A DNA stretch of 64,000 bases from Wurfbainia villosa (lineage: Eukaryota; Streptophyta; Magnoliopsida; Zingiberales; Zingiberaceae), in NCBI GenBank assembly GCA_025175895.1, contig CM045993.1, forward strand, positions 52,518,621-52,582,620, in the 5' to 3' direction. Numbering within the stretch: the stretch's first letter is position 1; each line of letters begins with the position of its first letter. The notes beneath the pieces are model-generated. The model was not told the DNA's origin and did not search any database. It saw only the letters and a list, made by a program, of their open reading frames with translations. The position numbers and the translations under genes were made by a program. Positions 33,955 to 46,690 of the stretch are shown here, in pieces.

Positions 33955-36900
33955 TGTAGGGAGGAAACTTCGCTTCCCCCTTCAACTCGGTCGCTTGTTC
34001 ATGGTGATCCCTTCTACATCCCCAGATAAAAAAAATTTATCCTTGACAAGGAGGGATTACCCAAGCTACCGTTTCATCGTCGTGCTATTCGATTAGAGTT
34101 GTCACTTGAACAAACTTGTTGTTCAAGCAACCAACTTCTATTCTACGATTAGCCTCAGAATAGACGATGTACGGATCGCTGGTTTTTGCGTTTGTATTCG
34201 GGGTCCAAGTAAATTTAACCACAAAACAAAACATACAACATGTGTATAATTGAAAACAATTATAGACATAATACAAAAGAATATAAACAAATATTATACT
34301 TCTCGATCTTCTATTGTACGTCCTTCTTCCTTTTGGACGTCGTGTGGGCGATGATCTTCCAAAAGTAGAAGCCTCCTAGATCACGATCTTCCTTTCCTTG
34401 CTCGCTCCGAACAAGAGGAAGTATAGAAACCAAACTCTTCTCCTTCCTTTAGCCAACCACCAAGCACCAACCTTGATGCTTGCCGCCAGCCAACAAGGAG
34501 AAGAGATGACGAAGTGGGCGCCAACCAAGAGCTCCAAGGAATCAACCTAACCCTTATTTCCACCGGCCAAGGAGAAGAATAGGAATAGGTTGAGCGCCGA
34601 CCAAGGTGAAGAGAAGAAGGAGGGGCGCCGTGTTGGGTTTTTCCGAGCCGCAAAAACCGCTTTTTGCGTTGCGGAAACCTCGGAAGCCCCCGCCACGGAT
34701 CCGTGCGAAGTATAAAAAATATAAAACATGTATGTGCTTACAAAAACCCTAGATCTACCTTAGATCTAAGAGGTTAGAACATTACCCACGTAGCGATGCC
34801 CTTCGCTTATCCCGCTCGTCCAAAAGTTCGCCGGAACTCGAGAGTGTCAAGTGCACACTCCTCTATGGTATCCACACAAGCAATAGGTGGAGAAAGAGTC
34901 AAACTTGAGTGTGCTAGCACTCCTAGAAGATCTCGGCAAGATGAGGTTGGGAGAGGTAGAGAGCTTGAGAGAAAAATTCCAAGGAAGAAGATGAAGTTGG
35001 AATAACTCACACAAAATAAATTTCACCATCATAACCCCTAATGGTGTTGGCCGGCCACATTATGGCTTGGGAGGTTACATGCATGCATGTAACTCCCATG
35101 CCTCTTGGTCTTCCTCATGATGTGACACCAATTGACAAAGTAAATGATGATGTGGAGCATCATCATTGGCCGGCCATGCCAAGTCATCATCATGACATGG
35201 CATTTGGTCAAGTCAAACTTGACCTTTCATCTTCCCTCTCAAGTCAAGTCAAACTTGACCTCTAATCTCCCATGGTTGATCAAATCTAACCACTTGACTC
35301 AAGTCAATTTAATTTAATGAATCTCTATTCATTTAATTTAAATTGATTTGATGAATCAAATCTAAATTAGACTCATTCAACACTTGAATCAACTTGAGTC
35401 TAAATCAATTAGTCTAATTTGGATTACTCTTAATCCAATTTGGTTCATCCCATGAACCTAATCCTCATGGTTCATCATATGAACCTAATCTCCATCTAAT
35501 TGCTCTTATGTGTGTGACCCTATAGGTTCTTGTAACGTTGGTAATGTCCCTAAACCGATTTAGGAACATAAGCAATGAGCGGTATCTAGCAACACATCAT
35601 TGCTACCCAAGTTACAAGAATGTTGAGCTCCAACATCACCTTTGTGACTACTAATTGTGACTCTCACAATATGTGACAATGTCCCTCTATCCTTGACATC
35701 TAGATTGACCAATCGAGGCATAGACCGTGTCATCCTCGGTACAATCTAAATCTTGAACCCCAAGTAGACTCACTCTAATCAAATGAGCTCAATATCTCAT
35801 ATTGACTCATTTGGGCATGGCCATGCACTTCGTGGTCTCACTCTATCAACAATATCGATGTCACCCCCGTCATATAGGAGGGATAGATCCCATATACATC
35901 ACTCACATCCCTCCGCATAATTTGTTACATACCCAGTAATCGCCTTTATAGTCCACCCATTTACGGGTGACGTTTGACGAAGCCAAAGTATGCAACTCCT
36001 TATGTAGGGAACCATGGTGACTTCAGGTCTAAGGACTAATAGTCATACTAATAGCCACATGAGAAAGTATATGACACTCATATAACGATCCATGATACTT
36101 TCTCATGGTGGGTCATTCAGTATACATTCTCCAATGCATACCCATGTGTCAACTTGATATCTCATATCCATGACTTGTGAGATCAAGTCATCTTGTTGAC
36201 CTACATGCTAGTCTCTACGCATTAACATTGTCCCTGAATGTTAATACTCGACTAGGAATGATTAAGAGTAGTGTTCTCTATATCATCTCATTATCGATTC
36301 AACCAATCGATTGATATAGATAAGAACCTACTACTCAAGGACATTATTATATTTAGTTATTTGGCACCAATACAAGTAAATATAATAACCATGCCTTTAT
36401 AAATAGGAATATGATACAATAAATTCCATACAACAATCATCACATGATTGGCTCTAGGGATTTCACTAACACGCCGACAACCCTAAGGAAGAAGAAAACC
36501 TTCCTTAATTGTGGCCGCCCAAGACACCTCCAAAACCCTAGCCACCCACTTCTTCCTTGCCGCCCAAGCCAAGGAAGAAAAACCCTAACCTCTCTAATTA
36601 TTCTACACGCCCAAGCCTCTTAGCCCTTATTTATAGAGCTAGGATTAAGCCTCCTTTTAATCTCTACCGTCGGATCTAGGGATTTAATCTCAACCGTCAG
36701 ATCTAGAGATTTAATCTCCACCGTCGGATCTAGAGTTTCATTTTCCACCATCGGATCTAGGCTCCATGAGATTTTAATAGGCTACAATAGGGACCATGAG
36801 GAGGAGTTGGATCTTGGCCACCCAATGGATCAAGCCCACATAAAGTCCGATCCATTAATGATAATCCATTCCACTAGAGGATTATCATTGATCTACCTCA

Positions 36901-37663
36901 CCAACCCCCATAAATTAATATGGGCTCCATATAATATTTGTACATTTATCTCCCCGTGTTTAAGATCTCGAATGTCCGTCGATTAATTAATTTACTAACA
37001 ATTAATTAATCAACATCTAACTCCATGAGTAGTACCACTCAACCATATCATCATGGCGGACCAAGTCCACCTGCAGTGTTTACATGATGAATCTTATGAG
37101 CTCCTCAAGGGGACATCATCATCCTAATATATAGGACATGGTTTCCTCCTATAATCAACGACACACCATATAAATAATACCATTTCCCAACTTACCGAGC
37201 CTATCGATTTACTCTATAAATCTCACCCATTGGTAAATCAAAAAAATAAATACTAAGTATATGTGCCCGTTATTATATCGGGATTAAGAGCATGTACAAT
37301 ATAATATCTGAGGTCCGATTCGATTATGTAGTCAGTAATGAATCGAATCACCTCTAAGTCGGTCCTGCTCAATACACACAAAGTGTACTAGTGTGATTCT
37401 ATGGTCAAGACAAACCAATACCAAATTACACTACAACCATACCAATGGTTTGTCCAAAGCCATCTCAGTTGTGAGCCTTTACTTATACTCTACAAGGAGC
37501 TGATAACATGATCTACCGTGTGACACTACACACCATATTATCTACAATGTAATGTATGAGACAATATGCATAACCATAAATATGCAAACAATGATCATGT
37601 GATTCTTATTTCAAAATAAAGATGTTCATACAAAAGATAGACTTTTCAGTATACATCCCAACA
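33955..37663 (-). repeat. R6 3' LTR, enlarged to 3709 bp by H
   Basis: Starts TGTAGGGAGGAAACTTCGC like the 5' LTR and ends CATCCCAACA. Without H and its 5-bp duplication it is about 1863 bp. Four minisatellite units are at about 36662-36770. It ends next to the polypurine tract. Confidence 0.92.
34631..36471 (-). mobile_element. H: 1841-bp solo LTR of a separate family
   Basis: TG...CA ends (TGTTGGGTTTTTCCGAGCC ... TTTCACTAACA), with TSD CGCCG at 34626-34630 and 36472-36476. The 5' LTR of R6 shows the empty site. There is no primer binding site, polypurine tract or gene inside. It shares a block starting GTGTGACCCTATAGGTTC (about 35515) and a following GCGGTATCTAGCAACACATC with family I LTRs. 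This suggests a related LTR in the same minus orientation. The orientation is inferred from that block only. Confidence 0.86.
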
Positions 37664-37674
37664 ATCTCTCACTT
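37664..37674 (-). promoter_or_regulatory. R6 polypurine tract
   Basis: ATCTCTCACTT on +, AAGTGAGAGAT on the element strand, directly at the 3' LTR. Confidence 0.82.
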
Positions 37675-37734
37675 ATACTAAAAGACTATGCTGTCCTCAA
37701 ACTGCCATACATCTGATTCCCATTCCCTCCACAT

Positions 37735-40700
37735 GGCTATCAAAAGCTCTCGCCGGAAGGGCCTTAGTGAAAGGATCTGCCAGGTTATCCTTCGATGCAA
37801 TCTTGGCCACAGCAACTTATCCTCTCTTTACGATTTCTCGTATCAGGTGGTACTTGCGCTCTATGTGTTTACTTGCCTTATGGGCTCGTGGTTCCTTCGA
37901 GTTTGCAACTGCACCACTATTATCACAATAAATTGTGATAGTTCTGGGCAAACCAGGAATCACATCCAAGTCCATTAAAATGTTCCTGAGCCATACAACT
38001 TCTTTGGCCGCCTCAGAGGCTGCCACATACTCAGCTTCCATGGTAGAGTCCACCACACATTTCTGCTTGACACTCCTCCATACAATTGCTCCACCTCCCA
38101 AAGTAAATACAAAACCTGAGGTAGACTTACTGTTATCCCTGTCTGATTGGAAGTCAGAATCTGTGTAACCCACAGGGAGTAATTGGTCTGCCTGGTAAAC
38201 TAACATATAATCTCTAGTCCTTCTCAGGTACTTCAATATATGTTTTACCGCAGTCCAATATCCCTGTCCTGGATTACTCTGATATCTGCTAACCATGCCG
38301 ACGACAAAGCAGATATCCGGTCTCGTACATAGCATCGCATACATGAGTCTTCCTACTGTCGAAGCATAAGGAACTTCCTTCATCTCCTCTATCTCCACAT
38401 ATGTTCTAGGACACATCTCCTTAGATAAAGGAACTCCATGCCTGAAAGGTATAAAACTTTTCTTGGAGTTCTGCATGATAAAACGATCCATAATTGTGTC
38501 TATGTATGAAGCTTGAGATAAGCACAACATCCTTTTCTTGCGATCCCTTATAACCTTAATCCCAAGTATGTGTCCCACTTCTCCCAAGTCCTTCATATCA
38601 AACTGTTTGGACAACCATACCCTTACGTCCGATAACACCTTGACATTGTTGCCAATTAACAAAATGTCATCTACGTATAGTACAAGAAATACCACTACGT
38701 TTCTGTCACATCTCTTGTATACACAAGACTTATCCGGGCTTTGAATAAATCCATAAGACTGGATTACCTCATCAAAGTGGATGTTCCAAGACCTCGAAGC
38801 TTGCTTCAATCAATAAATGGACCGATTAAGCTTACACACAAGATGCTCTTTGCCCTTTGCAATGAATCCCTCTGGTTGCTTCATATAGATGTTTTCCTCA
38901 AGACTTCCATTATGGAAAGCTATCTTGGCATCCATCTGCCATACCTCATAATCCATATGAGCAGCAATACATAAGAGAATCCGGATAGACTTAAGCATGG
39001 CTACCGGCAAAAAGGTCTCCTCATAATCGATACCCTCTTTCTGAGTATACCCCTTCGCGACAAGCCTCATTTTGAAGGTCTCAACCTTCCCGTCTATTCC
39101 TCTCTTTCTTTTGTAGATCCACTTGCATCAAATGATTTTTACACCATCGGGTGGTTCTACTAGCTCCCAGACCTGATTTGAATCCATAGATTCAATCTCA
39201 GCATTCATTGCACTTTGCCAAGATACCACATCTTTATCTTGGATTACCTCGTCATATGTCCAGGGATATGTTTCATGTTCGCCAGGGACCAAATCAGAAG
39301 ATTCTTCCAAGAACATGAATCTATCAGGCTGTCTAATGACCCTCCCACTATGACGAGGTATCACCTATGTATCCTCTGTGACACACGGTGAAGTGACTTG
39401 TGGTATATCCTCTTGTACTGGTGGTACTGAAGTAGTGACTTCCCCTTTCAATTCCTCCAGAAAAATCTTACTCATGGGCTTATGGTTCATCACATTGTCT
39501 TCCTCTAGAAATCTGGTGTTCGTGCTAACGATCACCTTTTTATCTCTAGGACTATAAAACAAACCACCTTTCGTTACTCTAGGATAGCCAACGAACATGT
39601 GCACTTCTGTATGAGGTTCTAACTTACCAGTATCTGCCTTCAGCACATGTGTTGGACTCCCCTAAATCCAAATATGTCTTAGACTTGGCTTTCGCCCAGT
39701 CCACAATTCTGTGAGAGTAGAAGGCACTGATTTAGATGGTACCAAGTTCAAAATATACACTGCCGTATCTAGAGCATATCCCCAGAACAAATCTGGCAAC
39801 TCAGAATAACTCATCATCGATCTAACTATCTCCATAAGAGTCCTATTCCTTCGCTCTGCTACACCATTCTGCTAGGGTATGCTAGGTGCAGACAATTGGG
39901 ATTGAATCTCAGCCTCTGATAAGTAATTCCTAAACTCTCCCAAGAGGTACTCACCACCACGATCAGATCGTAGTGTCTTGATACTTTTACCTTGATGTTT
40001 CTCCGCATCAGCCTTGAATTCTTTGAACTTGTCAAAGCATTAAGGCTTGTGGCGCATCAAGTAAATGTATCCATACCTTGAATAATCGTCTATAAAAGAG
40101 ACAAAATATTCAAAGCCACCTCTTGCCTGGATAGACATAGGACCACACAAATCAGAATGAACCAATTCTAACACATCTTTGGCTCTATACCCCTTGGCCT
40201 TGAAAGGCCTGTTGGTCATTTTACCATCCAAGCAAGATTCACAGGTTGGGAAGTCTTCCACCACTAACAAACTCAGAGGTCCATCAACTATCAACCTTTG
40301 AATTCTTCTTAGGTTAATATGACCAAGCGTTAGATGCCAAAGATATGTTTGGTTCATCTTTGAAGGTTCTTTTCTCTTATTGAAATTAGAAGATGAGCTA
40401 TTCACTTCTATTTGCATCGTGGGAGCTTTTGGTTCAAGTGTATAACAATTTTCTATCAATGTACCAGAATAGAAAATCTCCCTATTCCTTTTTATAACAA
40501 CTCTGTCATTAAAAGAAATAGAATATCCATCCATAAACAATTTAGAAACCGAAATCAAATTCTTTCTAAATAGAGGTACATAAAGGCAATTTTTAAAAAC
40601 CAAAACTTTATTTCTCTCAAAAGACAAATAAACATCTCCCATTGCAACAGCCGCCACCTTTGTGGCATCGCCCAAGTATATGGTAATCTCCCCTTCAGCC

Positions 40701-42260
40701 AGTCGTCTGGTTTCCTAGAACCCCTGAAAAGTATTACAGATATGATCAGTGGCTCTCGTATCTACACACCCAGTGCCGGTAGATAACACCGCTAAACATG
40801 TTTCAACGACTAAAGCAAAAGATATACCTTTGTTCTGCTTGCGGTTGGGGCAGTCATTCTTCCAGTGTCCAGTCTGCTTACAAGTGAAGCACTTGCCTTT
40901 CGGCTTCTTCACTCCTCCTTGAGTTTCTCCCGCCACTTTTGCCCCAGCTTGTTTCTTCTTCTTCTTGCCTTTCGGCTTAGAAATAGAAGCCTTTTGGGCA
41001 ACCATTGTTGGGAGTATGAGGAATACAATCAAAGTCCCACATTGGTAAGACATGGAAAAGATCATGTGCTTATAAGAAAAAAGATATCTCCATTGGTATG
41101 AGGCCTTTTGGGTAAAGCCCAATAACAAAACCATGAGGGCCTAGGCCCAAAGTGGACAATATCATGTCATTGTGGAGATATGTGGATCTTATATGCACTA
41201 ACAATTGGTATCAGAGCCATGGTCCATGTCAAGCCATGAACCTCGAACGAAGGAAGTTGAGCTCCCACGTCCGGATCAAGAGAACCAGACATCAGGAAGG
41301 AAGTCTAGTTGGGTCGGGGGGACCGAACAACTGGCAGGAAGTCCTGGTGGGTTGAAGATCGGACATCAAGCAGAGAAAATCCTTCGAGGAGGGATAGGCT
41401 TGAGGGGGGGGCCCAATGTGGTCCTTCGTTTGAGGGGGGGATTGTTGGGAGTATGAGGAATACAATCAAAGTCCCACATTGGTAAGACATGGAAAAGATC
41501 ATGTGCTTATAAGAAAAAAGATATCTCCATTGGTATGAGGCCTTTTGGGTAAAGCCCAAAAACAAAACCATGAGAGCTTGGGCCCAAAGTGGACAATATC
41601 ATACTATTGTGGAGATATGTGGATCTTATATGCACTAACAACCATGGCTTGCGCTTGAGCACTCTGACGAAAAAGCCCTTCTGTCGCCTGGAGTTCTGTC
41701 AGAAGCTCCCCCAACGAATACAACCTCTTGTTCATGTTGTAGTTCAGGAAAAACTGCTCAAAACTCCTAGGTAAAGATTGGAGAATGATATTGACTTGAA
41801 TTTCTCCATCGATCTCAGCTCCGAGGACTTCCAACTCATTCAAATGAGCCATCATCTTGAGAACATGATCCCTCACGGGTGTTCCCTCGATCATGGTGGT
41901 TGTCATCAAGTTCCTCATGGCTTCCTGCCTAGTAGCCCGATTCTGGTATCCGAAAAGCTCTTTGAGATTGAGCATCATGTCATAAGCAGTGGGAATGGCT
42001 TGATGCTGATGTTACAGTACATTTGACATAGATGCCAAAATGTAACACCGCGCCATCTCATCGGCCTTAATCCACTTCTTATAACTCTCCTTCTCCTTTT
42101 CCCCAGAATCATCCGCAGGCTTAGGAGGGCACTCTTCGAGGAGTACATATTAGTATTCCTCTGCAGTCAAGACAATGTCAAGATTTCTCTTCCAATCAAC
42201 ATAGTTGGGTCCAGTGAGTTTATTTTCTTTCAGTATCACAGCAAGCGGGTTGAAAGTCAT
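37735..42260 (-). pseudogene. R6 gag-pol, one frame with about ten stops, split by T1
   Basis: The start at 42260 (MTFNPLAVILKENKLTG) matches R2 and R7. Gag runs to 41646, is interrupted by T1, and resumes at 41005 in the same frame once T1 is taken out: basic linker, zinc knuckle CFTCKQTGHWKNDC, protease with DTR instead of DTG (VDTRATDHIC), integrase zinc finger (WHLTLGH, TCESC), catalytic D in HSDLCGP, SDRGGEY, and AERRNRT. RT follows with YVDD (about 38650-38680), then RNase H (TDSDFQSDRD, STMEAEYVAASEA), ending near 37735. I count two stops in gag, one in protease and about seven in integrase-RT-RNase H, but no frameshift between 42260 and 37817. Confidence 0.9.
41006..41640 (+). mobile_element. 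T1: TRIM element (635 bp) in R6 gag
   Basis: Two 198-bp LTRs (41006-41203 and 41443-41640), TGTTGGGAG ... CACTAACA. The primer binding site TGGTATCAGAGCC is at 41206-41218, the internal domain is only 239 bp, and a G-rich polypurine tract precedes LTR2. TSD ACCAT at 41001-41005 and 41641-41645. The LTRs differ from each other at about six positions, so T1 is older than T2. It encodes no enzyme. The short frames across it are not genes. Confidence 0.95.
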
Positions 42261-43305
42261 TTTGAAAAAACCTAAGAATCACATAGATCAAAACATTAGA
42301 TTTCAAAAAATTATTGATTCCTCAAACAATAAAATTTTAAAATCAACGAACATCTCAAAACACCGAGAATATCGTTTGCCACGATAGTGTGGACGTATAC
42401 AAATTCTACATTTGTAAGAGGAGGTTTCACCCATTAATTTTATTATCTTGTCAACCTAACTTTTTGACAAATAAAATTAATAGTTGGTTCCTCTTCGGCC
42501 CTACAAATAAAAGCAGTGACTCCGATGGGGAGGATACTTATATTTGTATCTAAGTGTTCACCATTACTCGGTACAAAGGTAATTATCTCGGGTTATGTGC
42601 CTTCCGATGGGAAAGTACACATGCTCCTTAATAATTTCCTATAACCATATTCGACCTCGTGATCTGTAAACAAACTTATCCGATGGGGAAGAAGACACTC
42701 AGAGCCGACGAGCAAGTTTGTTTGCATCACATGTCAAATTGTAATGGAGGCCGTGGGAATTTATAAAAATATCCCTCTCCCACTTAGTAATTTAAAATTG
42801 AAGAATTTTCTAGCCTACGACATGCACATCAAACAATAAGCAATAAATATGAAAAAGAAATATTTTCCAACTATTATGGCATTTGTCTCCAATATGCCTC
42901 CCGTCGTATCACAATCTCGTCCACTCCTCCCTACGCCATGTACAAGCCATCCGAAGATCCGAGCCAAGAAAAATTATTTTAATTTACATCCATATATTGA
43001 TCCTATACTCCATGAGGGAGTGTACATGAAATCTAGATCGAAAGTAAACTAAAATAAAAGGAGTGGCTAAACAATGCCGTATCTAATTACAAAAATTAAA
43101 TACTAGCCTCGTCAACCCCGAGGATTCAACAAAATATACAATTACACACATACAATCACATACACACATATGACCATAATAAATGGATGCTATGCCTTCA
43201 ACCAAAAAGTTAACCTACGCACATCCTACTATTATCCGGCACATATAATATATGAAAAATTCATAAAAGTAATCGAATCCTAAACACACAAAACCAGAAA
43301 CCGTG
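42261..43305 (-). other. R6 untranslated leader
   Basis: No gene. Aligned by eye with the R2 leader. It carries the three boxes of type TCCGATGGGGAGG (42521-42533, about 42603, about 42678-42690), which are the R2 leader boxes in reverse. Confidence 0.75.
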
Positions 43306-43317
43306 GCTCTGATACCA
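43306..43317 (-). promoter_or_regulatory. R6 primer binding site
   Basis: GCTCTGATACCA on +, two bases from the 5' LTR. Confidence 0.93.
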
Positions 43318-43319
43318 CT

Positions 43320-45209
43320 TGTAGGGAGGAAACTTCGCTTCTCCCTTCAACTCGGTCGCTTGTTCATGGTGATCCCTTCTATGTCCCTGGATAAAAAAAA
43401 TTTATCCTTAACAAGGAGGGATTACCCAAGCTACCGTTTCATCGTCGTGCTATTCGATTAGAGTGGTCACTTGAACATACTTGTTGTTCAAGCAACCAAC
43501 TTCTATTCTACGATTAGCCACGGAATAGACGATGTACGGATCTCCGGTTTTTGCATTTGTATTCGGGGTCCAAGTAAATTTAACCACAAAACAAAACATA
43601 CAACATGTGTATAATTGAAAACAATTATAGACATAATACAAAAGAATATAAACAAACATTATACCTCTCGATCTTCTATTGTACATCCTTCCTATTTTTG
43701 GACGTCATGTGAGCGACGATCTTCCAAAAGTAGAAGCCTCCTAGATCACGATCTTCCCTTCCTTGCTCGCTCTGAACAAGAGGAAGTATAGAAACCAAAC
43801 TCTTCTCCTTCCTTTAGCCAACCACCAAGCACCAATCTTGATGCTTGTCGCTGGCCAACAAGAAGAAGAGATGAGGAAGTGGGTGCCAGCCAAGAGCTCC
43901 AAGGAATCAACCTAACCCTTGTTTCCACCGGCCAAAGAGAAGAATAGGAATAGGTTGAGCGCCGGCCAAGGTGAAGAGAAGAAGGAGGGGTGCCGACAAC
44001 CCTAAGGAAGAAGAAAACCTTCCTTAATTGTGGCCGCCCAAGACACCTCCAAAACCCTAGCCGCACACTTCTTCCTTGCCGCCCAAGCCAAGGAAGAAAA
44101 ACCCTAACCTCTCTAATTATTCTACACGCCCAATCCTTTTAGCCCTTATTTATAGAGCTAGGCTTAAGCCTCCTTTTAATCTCTACCGTCGGATCTAGGG
44201 ATTTAATCTCAACCGTCGGATCTAGAGATTTAATCTCAACCGTCGGATCTAGATATTTAATCTCTACCGTCGGATCTAGACTTTCATTTTCCACCATCGG
44301 ATCTAGGCTCCATGAGGTTTTAATAGGCTACAATAGGGACCATGAGGAGGAGTTGGATCTTGGCCACCCAATGGATCAAGCCCACATAAAGTCCGATCCA
44401 TTAATGATAATCCATTCCACTAGAGGATTATCATTGATCTACCTCACCAACCCTCATAAATTCATATGGGCTCCATATATTATTTGTACATTTATCTCCC
44501 CGTGTTTAAGATCTCGAATGTCCGTCGATTAATTAATTTACTGACAATTAATTAATCAACATCTAACTCCATGAGTAGTACAACTCAACCTTATCATCAT
44601 GGCGGACCAAGTCCACCTGCAGGGTTTACACGATGAACCTTATGAGCTCTTCAAGGGGACATCATCATCCTAATATATAAGACACAGTTTCCTCCTATAA
44701 TCAATTACACACCATATAAATAATACCATTTCCCAACTTACCGAGCCTATCGATTTACTCTATAAATCTCGCCCATTGGTAAATCTAAGAAATGAATACT
44801 AAGTATATGTGTCCGTTATTATATCGGGATTAAGAGCATGTACAATATAAAATCTAAGGTTCGATTTGATTATGTAGTCAACAATGAATCGAATCACCTC
44901 TAAGTCGATCCTTCTCAATACACACAAAGTGTACTAGTGTGATTCTATGGTCAAGACAAACCAATACCAAATCACACTACAACCATACCAATGGTTTGTC
45001 CAAAGCCATCTCAGTTGTGAGCCTTTACTTATACTCTACAAGGAGCTGATAACATGATCTATCGTGTGACACTACACACCATGTTATCTACAATGTAATG
45101 TATGAGACAATATGCATAACCATAAATATTCAAACAATGATCATGTGATTCTTATTTCAAAATAAAGATGTTCATACAAAAGATAAACTTTTCAGTATAC
45201 ATCCCAACA
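43320..45209 (-). repeat. R6 5' LTR (1890 bp)
   Basis: TGTAGGGAGG ... CATCCCAACA. Minisatellite of about five units at 44184-44312 (unit type CCGTCGGATCTAGAGATTTAATCT). TATAAATA (minus) at 44147-44154. The U5 side differs a lot from R2, so R6 is a diverged subfamily. Confidence 0.92.
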
Positions 45210-45876
45210 AATTGATGGTGTCCAAATCCATCAATTCATCGACTAGGGATAATTTTGATACATCACAATTACACATGTAGAGATACTCACTAGTTGTGAT
45301 CCAATCACAAATTCTCTCATGCTGTGAATCGTATCATGGTAATTCAGTAAATGAGTTTAAGATCTAATCAAATACATGAAAACATATATACTCAAATAGT
45401 GAATCTTCATTTATCATATAAATGGTTCAAACATAAGGCGATTGCCTTATGACATCTCTCATATATTACTAACACTGAAATCACAAGTTAGCTTAATAAT
45501 AACATAATTTCGACGGTCGTCGATCATCCGATCTCGACCTAGACCATCCATGGGATGTCTTTGGTTGGATCTACACTTAAGACCATCCCTGTAAGGAGAA
45601 TATGACCTCACTTATGCTCACACACACAAGCTTACCTCGATACTTACTTTGTAGCTCTCGCTTCCGACCTTCCACTCGATTCCTTTGGCTCCCTCCGAAG
45701 TCACTCGAGTGTCGCTGACCACCGCGGCTTCCTCCGGGTGTCGCTAGCCTTCAGCTTTAGTTTTAGCACTTTTTTACACACTCGATTCAGCTCATGAGAT
45801 AACAATATGAGCTTAACTTTGTATCATTTGCTATAATCAAAACTCATGTTCGACTTAGGTGCCCACTGCACCAACA

Positions 45877-46690
45877 ATCTCCCCCTTTTTGATCTATGAT
45901 AAACCCACATACAAAGTTAAGGAAATGATATGCATTAGAGAAAAAGTGTGAAAGCGTATACTTAGGAGTAAGTTTAACTCTTCTTTCAAGTACCCCCCCC
46001 TTGAGGAAACCTCCCCCTTGACCGAGGGTGAGTTCTTGAAAGAAGATCTTAATCTCCCCCTTGACACTTGCTTCTCTAGAAGAGTTTTTTTCTTCCTTTT
46101 GTTAACTAAAAAGAGTTAAATTGCAAAAATTATAGTTAAGTAAACATTTACTTAACTTTTGGCCATGAGAATAAGTAGTATGAAGTACTAAGTTAAGTTA
46201 TCAAAAAAAAATTTACCCCTTATTGATCCCTTAACTTTGACATTTTTCTCTCCCTTTTGCCATATATCGGAAAGAGTGGGGGGTTTTGAAAAAAAGCATT
46301 TTTGATCTGAGTCCAAGCATGTTGTTCATAATTTTGAAAATAATAGACTTGAAACTATGCTTATCTAATTGTATGTTCAACTCTTTTTGACTTGATTGAT
46401 ACAAAATAACCAATAAGTTATGATCAGAGTTGGTTAATATAGATGATTATACTCCATGGTTCATGGCGATGCACTAATTCTACATCTGGAACCAGAAGTA
46501 GGTCCTAACATCTCACGCCGGTCTACGTGACTCAGTACACAAACACATTAATCCTATGTGTTGTGAGATGTGTTGGCTTCTTAAATCTATAGGTACATGA
46601 TATCTAAGGTATGTCCTAAGCTAGTTCAATGAACATGAAAAGTAAAAAGTAGTAATAAGAAAATATAATTTGTAGATTCCTACTCTACTA
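45877..46690 (-). other. R5 3' untranslated region with polypurine tracts
   Basis: No coding sequence. C-rich tracts lie at 45879-45890 (touching the LTR), 45993-46002, 46011-46019 and 46053-46062, the same layout as in R3. The rest is AT-rich. Short frames here are not supported. Confidence 0.8.

Larger units (their letters stand above)
33955..45209 (-). mobile_element. R6: Ty1/copia element, family II, inserted in S1
   Basis: 5' LTR 43320-45209, primer binding site, leader, gag-pol, polypurine tract, 3' LTR 33955-37663. TSD AATTG at 33950-33954 and 45210-45214. Two younger insertions sit inside it: H in the 3' LTR and T1 in gag. The structure is otherwise complete. Confidence 0.94.
32021..45474 (-). 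mobile_element. S1: solo LTR of family I, interrupted by R6
   Basis: LTR sequence is 32021-33954 plus 45215-45474, about 2194 bp in all, with no internal domain attached. TSD CTGAA is present at 32016-32020 and 45475-45479, so this is a solo LTR left by recombination between two LTRs. It lies in the 3' LTR of R5. It contains the leader hairpins: arms AAGCTGTCCAG near 32572, and a variant with arms AATCCGAAT near 32392. Confidence 0.9.
31438..45876 (-). repeat. R5 3' LTR in two pieces (31438-32020, 45480-45876)
   Basis: The two pieces together give about 980 bp against 1127 bp in R8. About 150 bp at the U5 end are missing on the left, where R4 joins. The outer end (45845-45876) reads CGACTTAGGTGCCC...CACCAACA, the complement of the R8 LTR start. 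A TATA-like box (TATAAAAG, minus) is at 31784-31791, and a near-palindrome CCATCAGTCGATTGATGG is at 31895-31912. Confidence 0.85.

Noticed and set aside
35041..35265. Short plus-strand frames inside H
   Set aside because: H is a solo LTR with target duplication. The frames have no recognisable domain and low-complexity runs such as repeated GQVKLDL.
41006..41640. T1 and T2 as Cassandra-type TRIMs carrying 5S RNA promoters
   Set aside because: I looked for the 5S-like internal promoter boxes in the 198-bp LTR and did not see them. The size class also differs.
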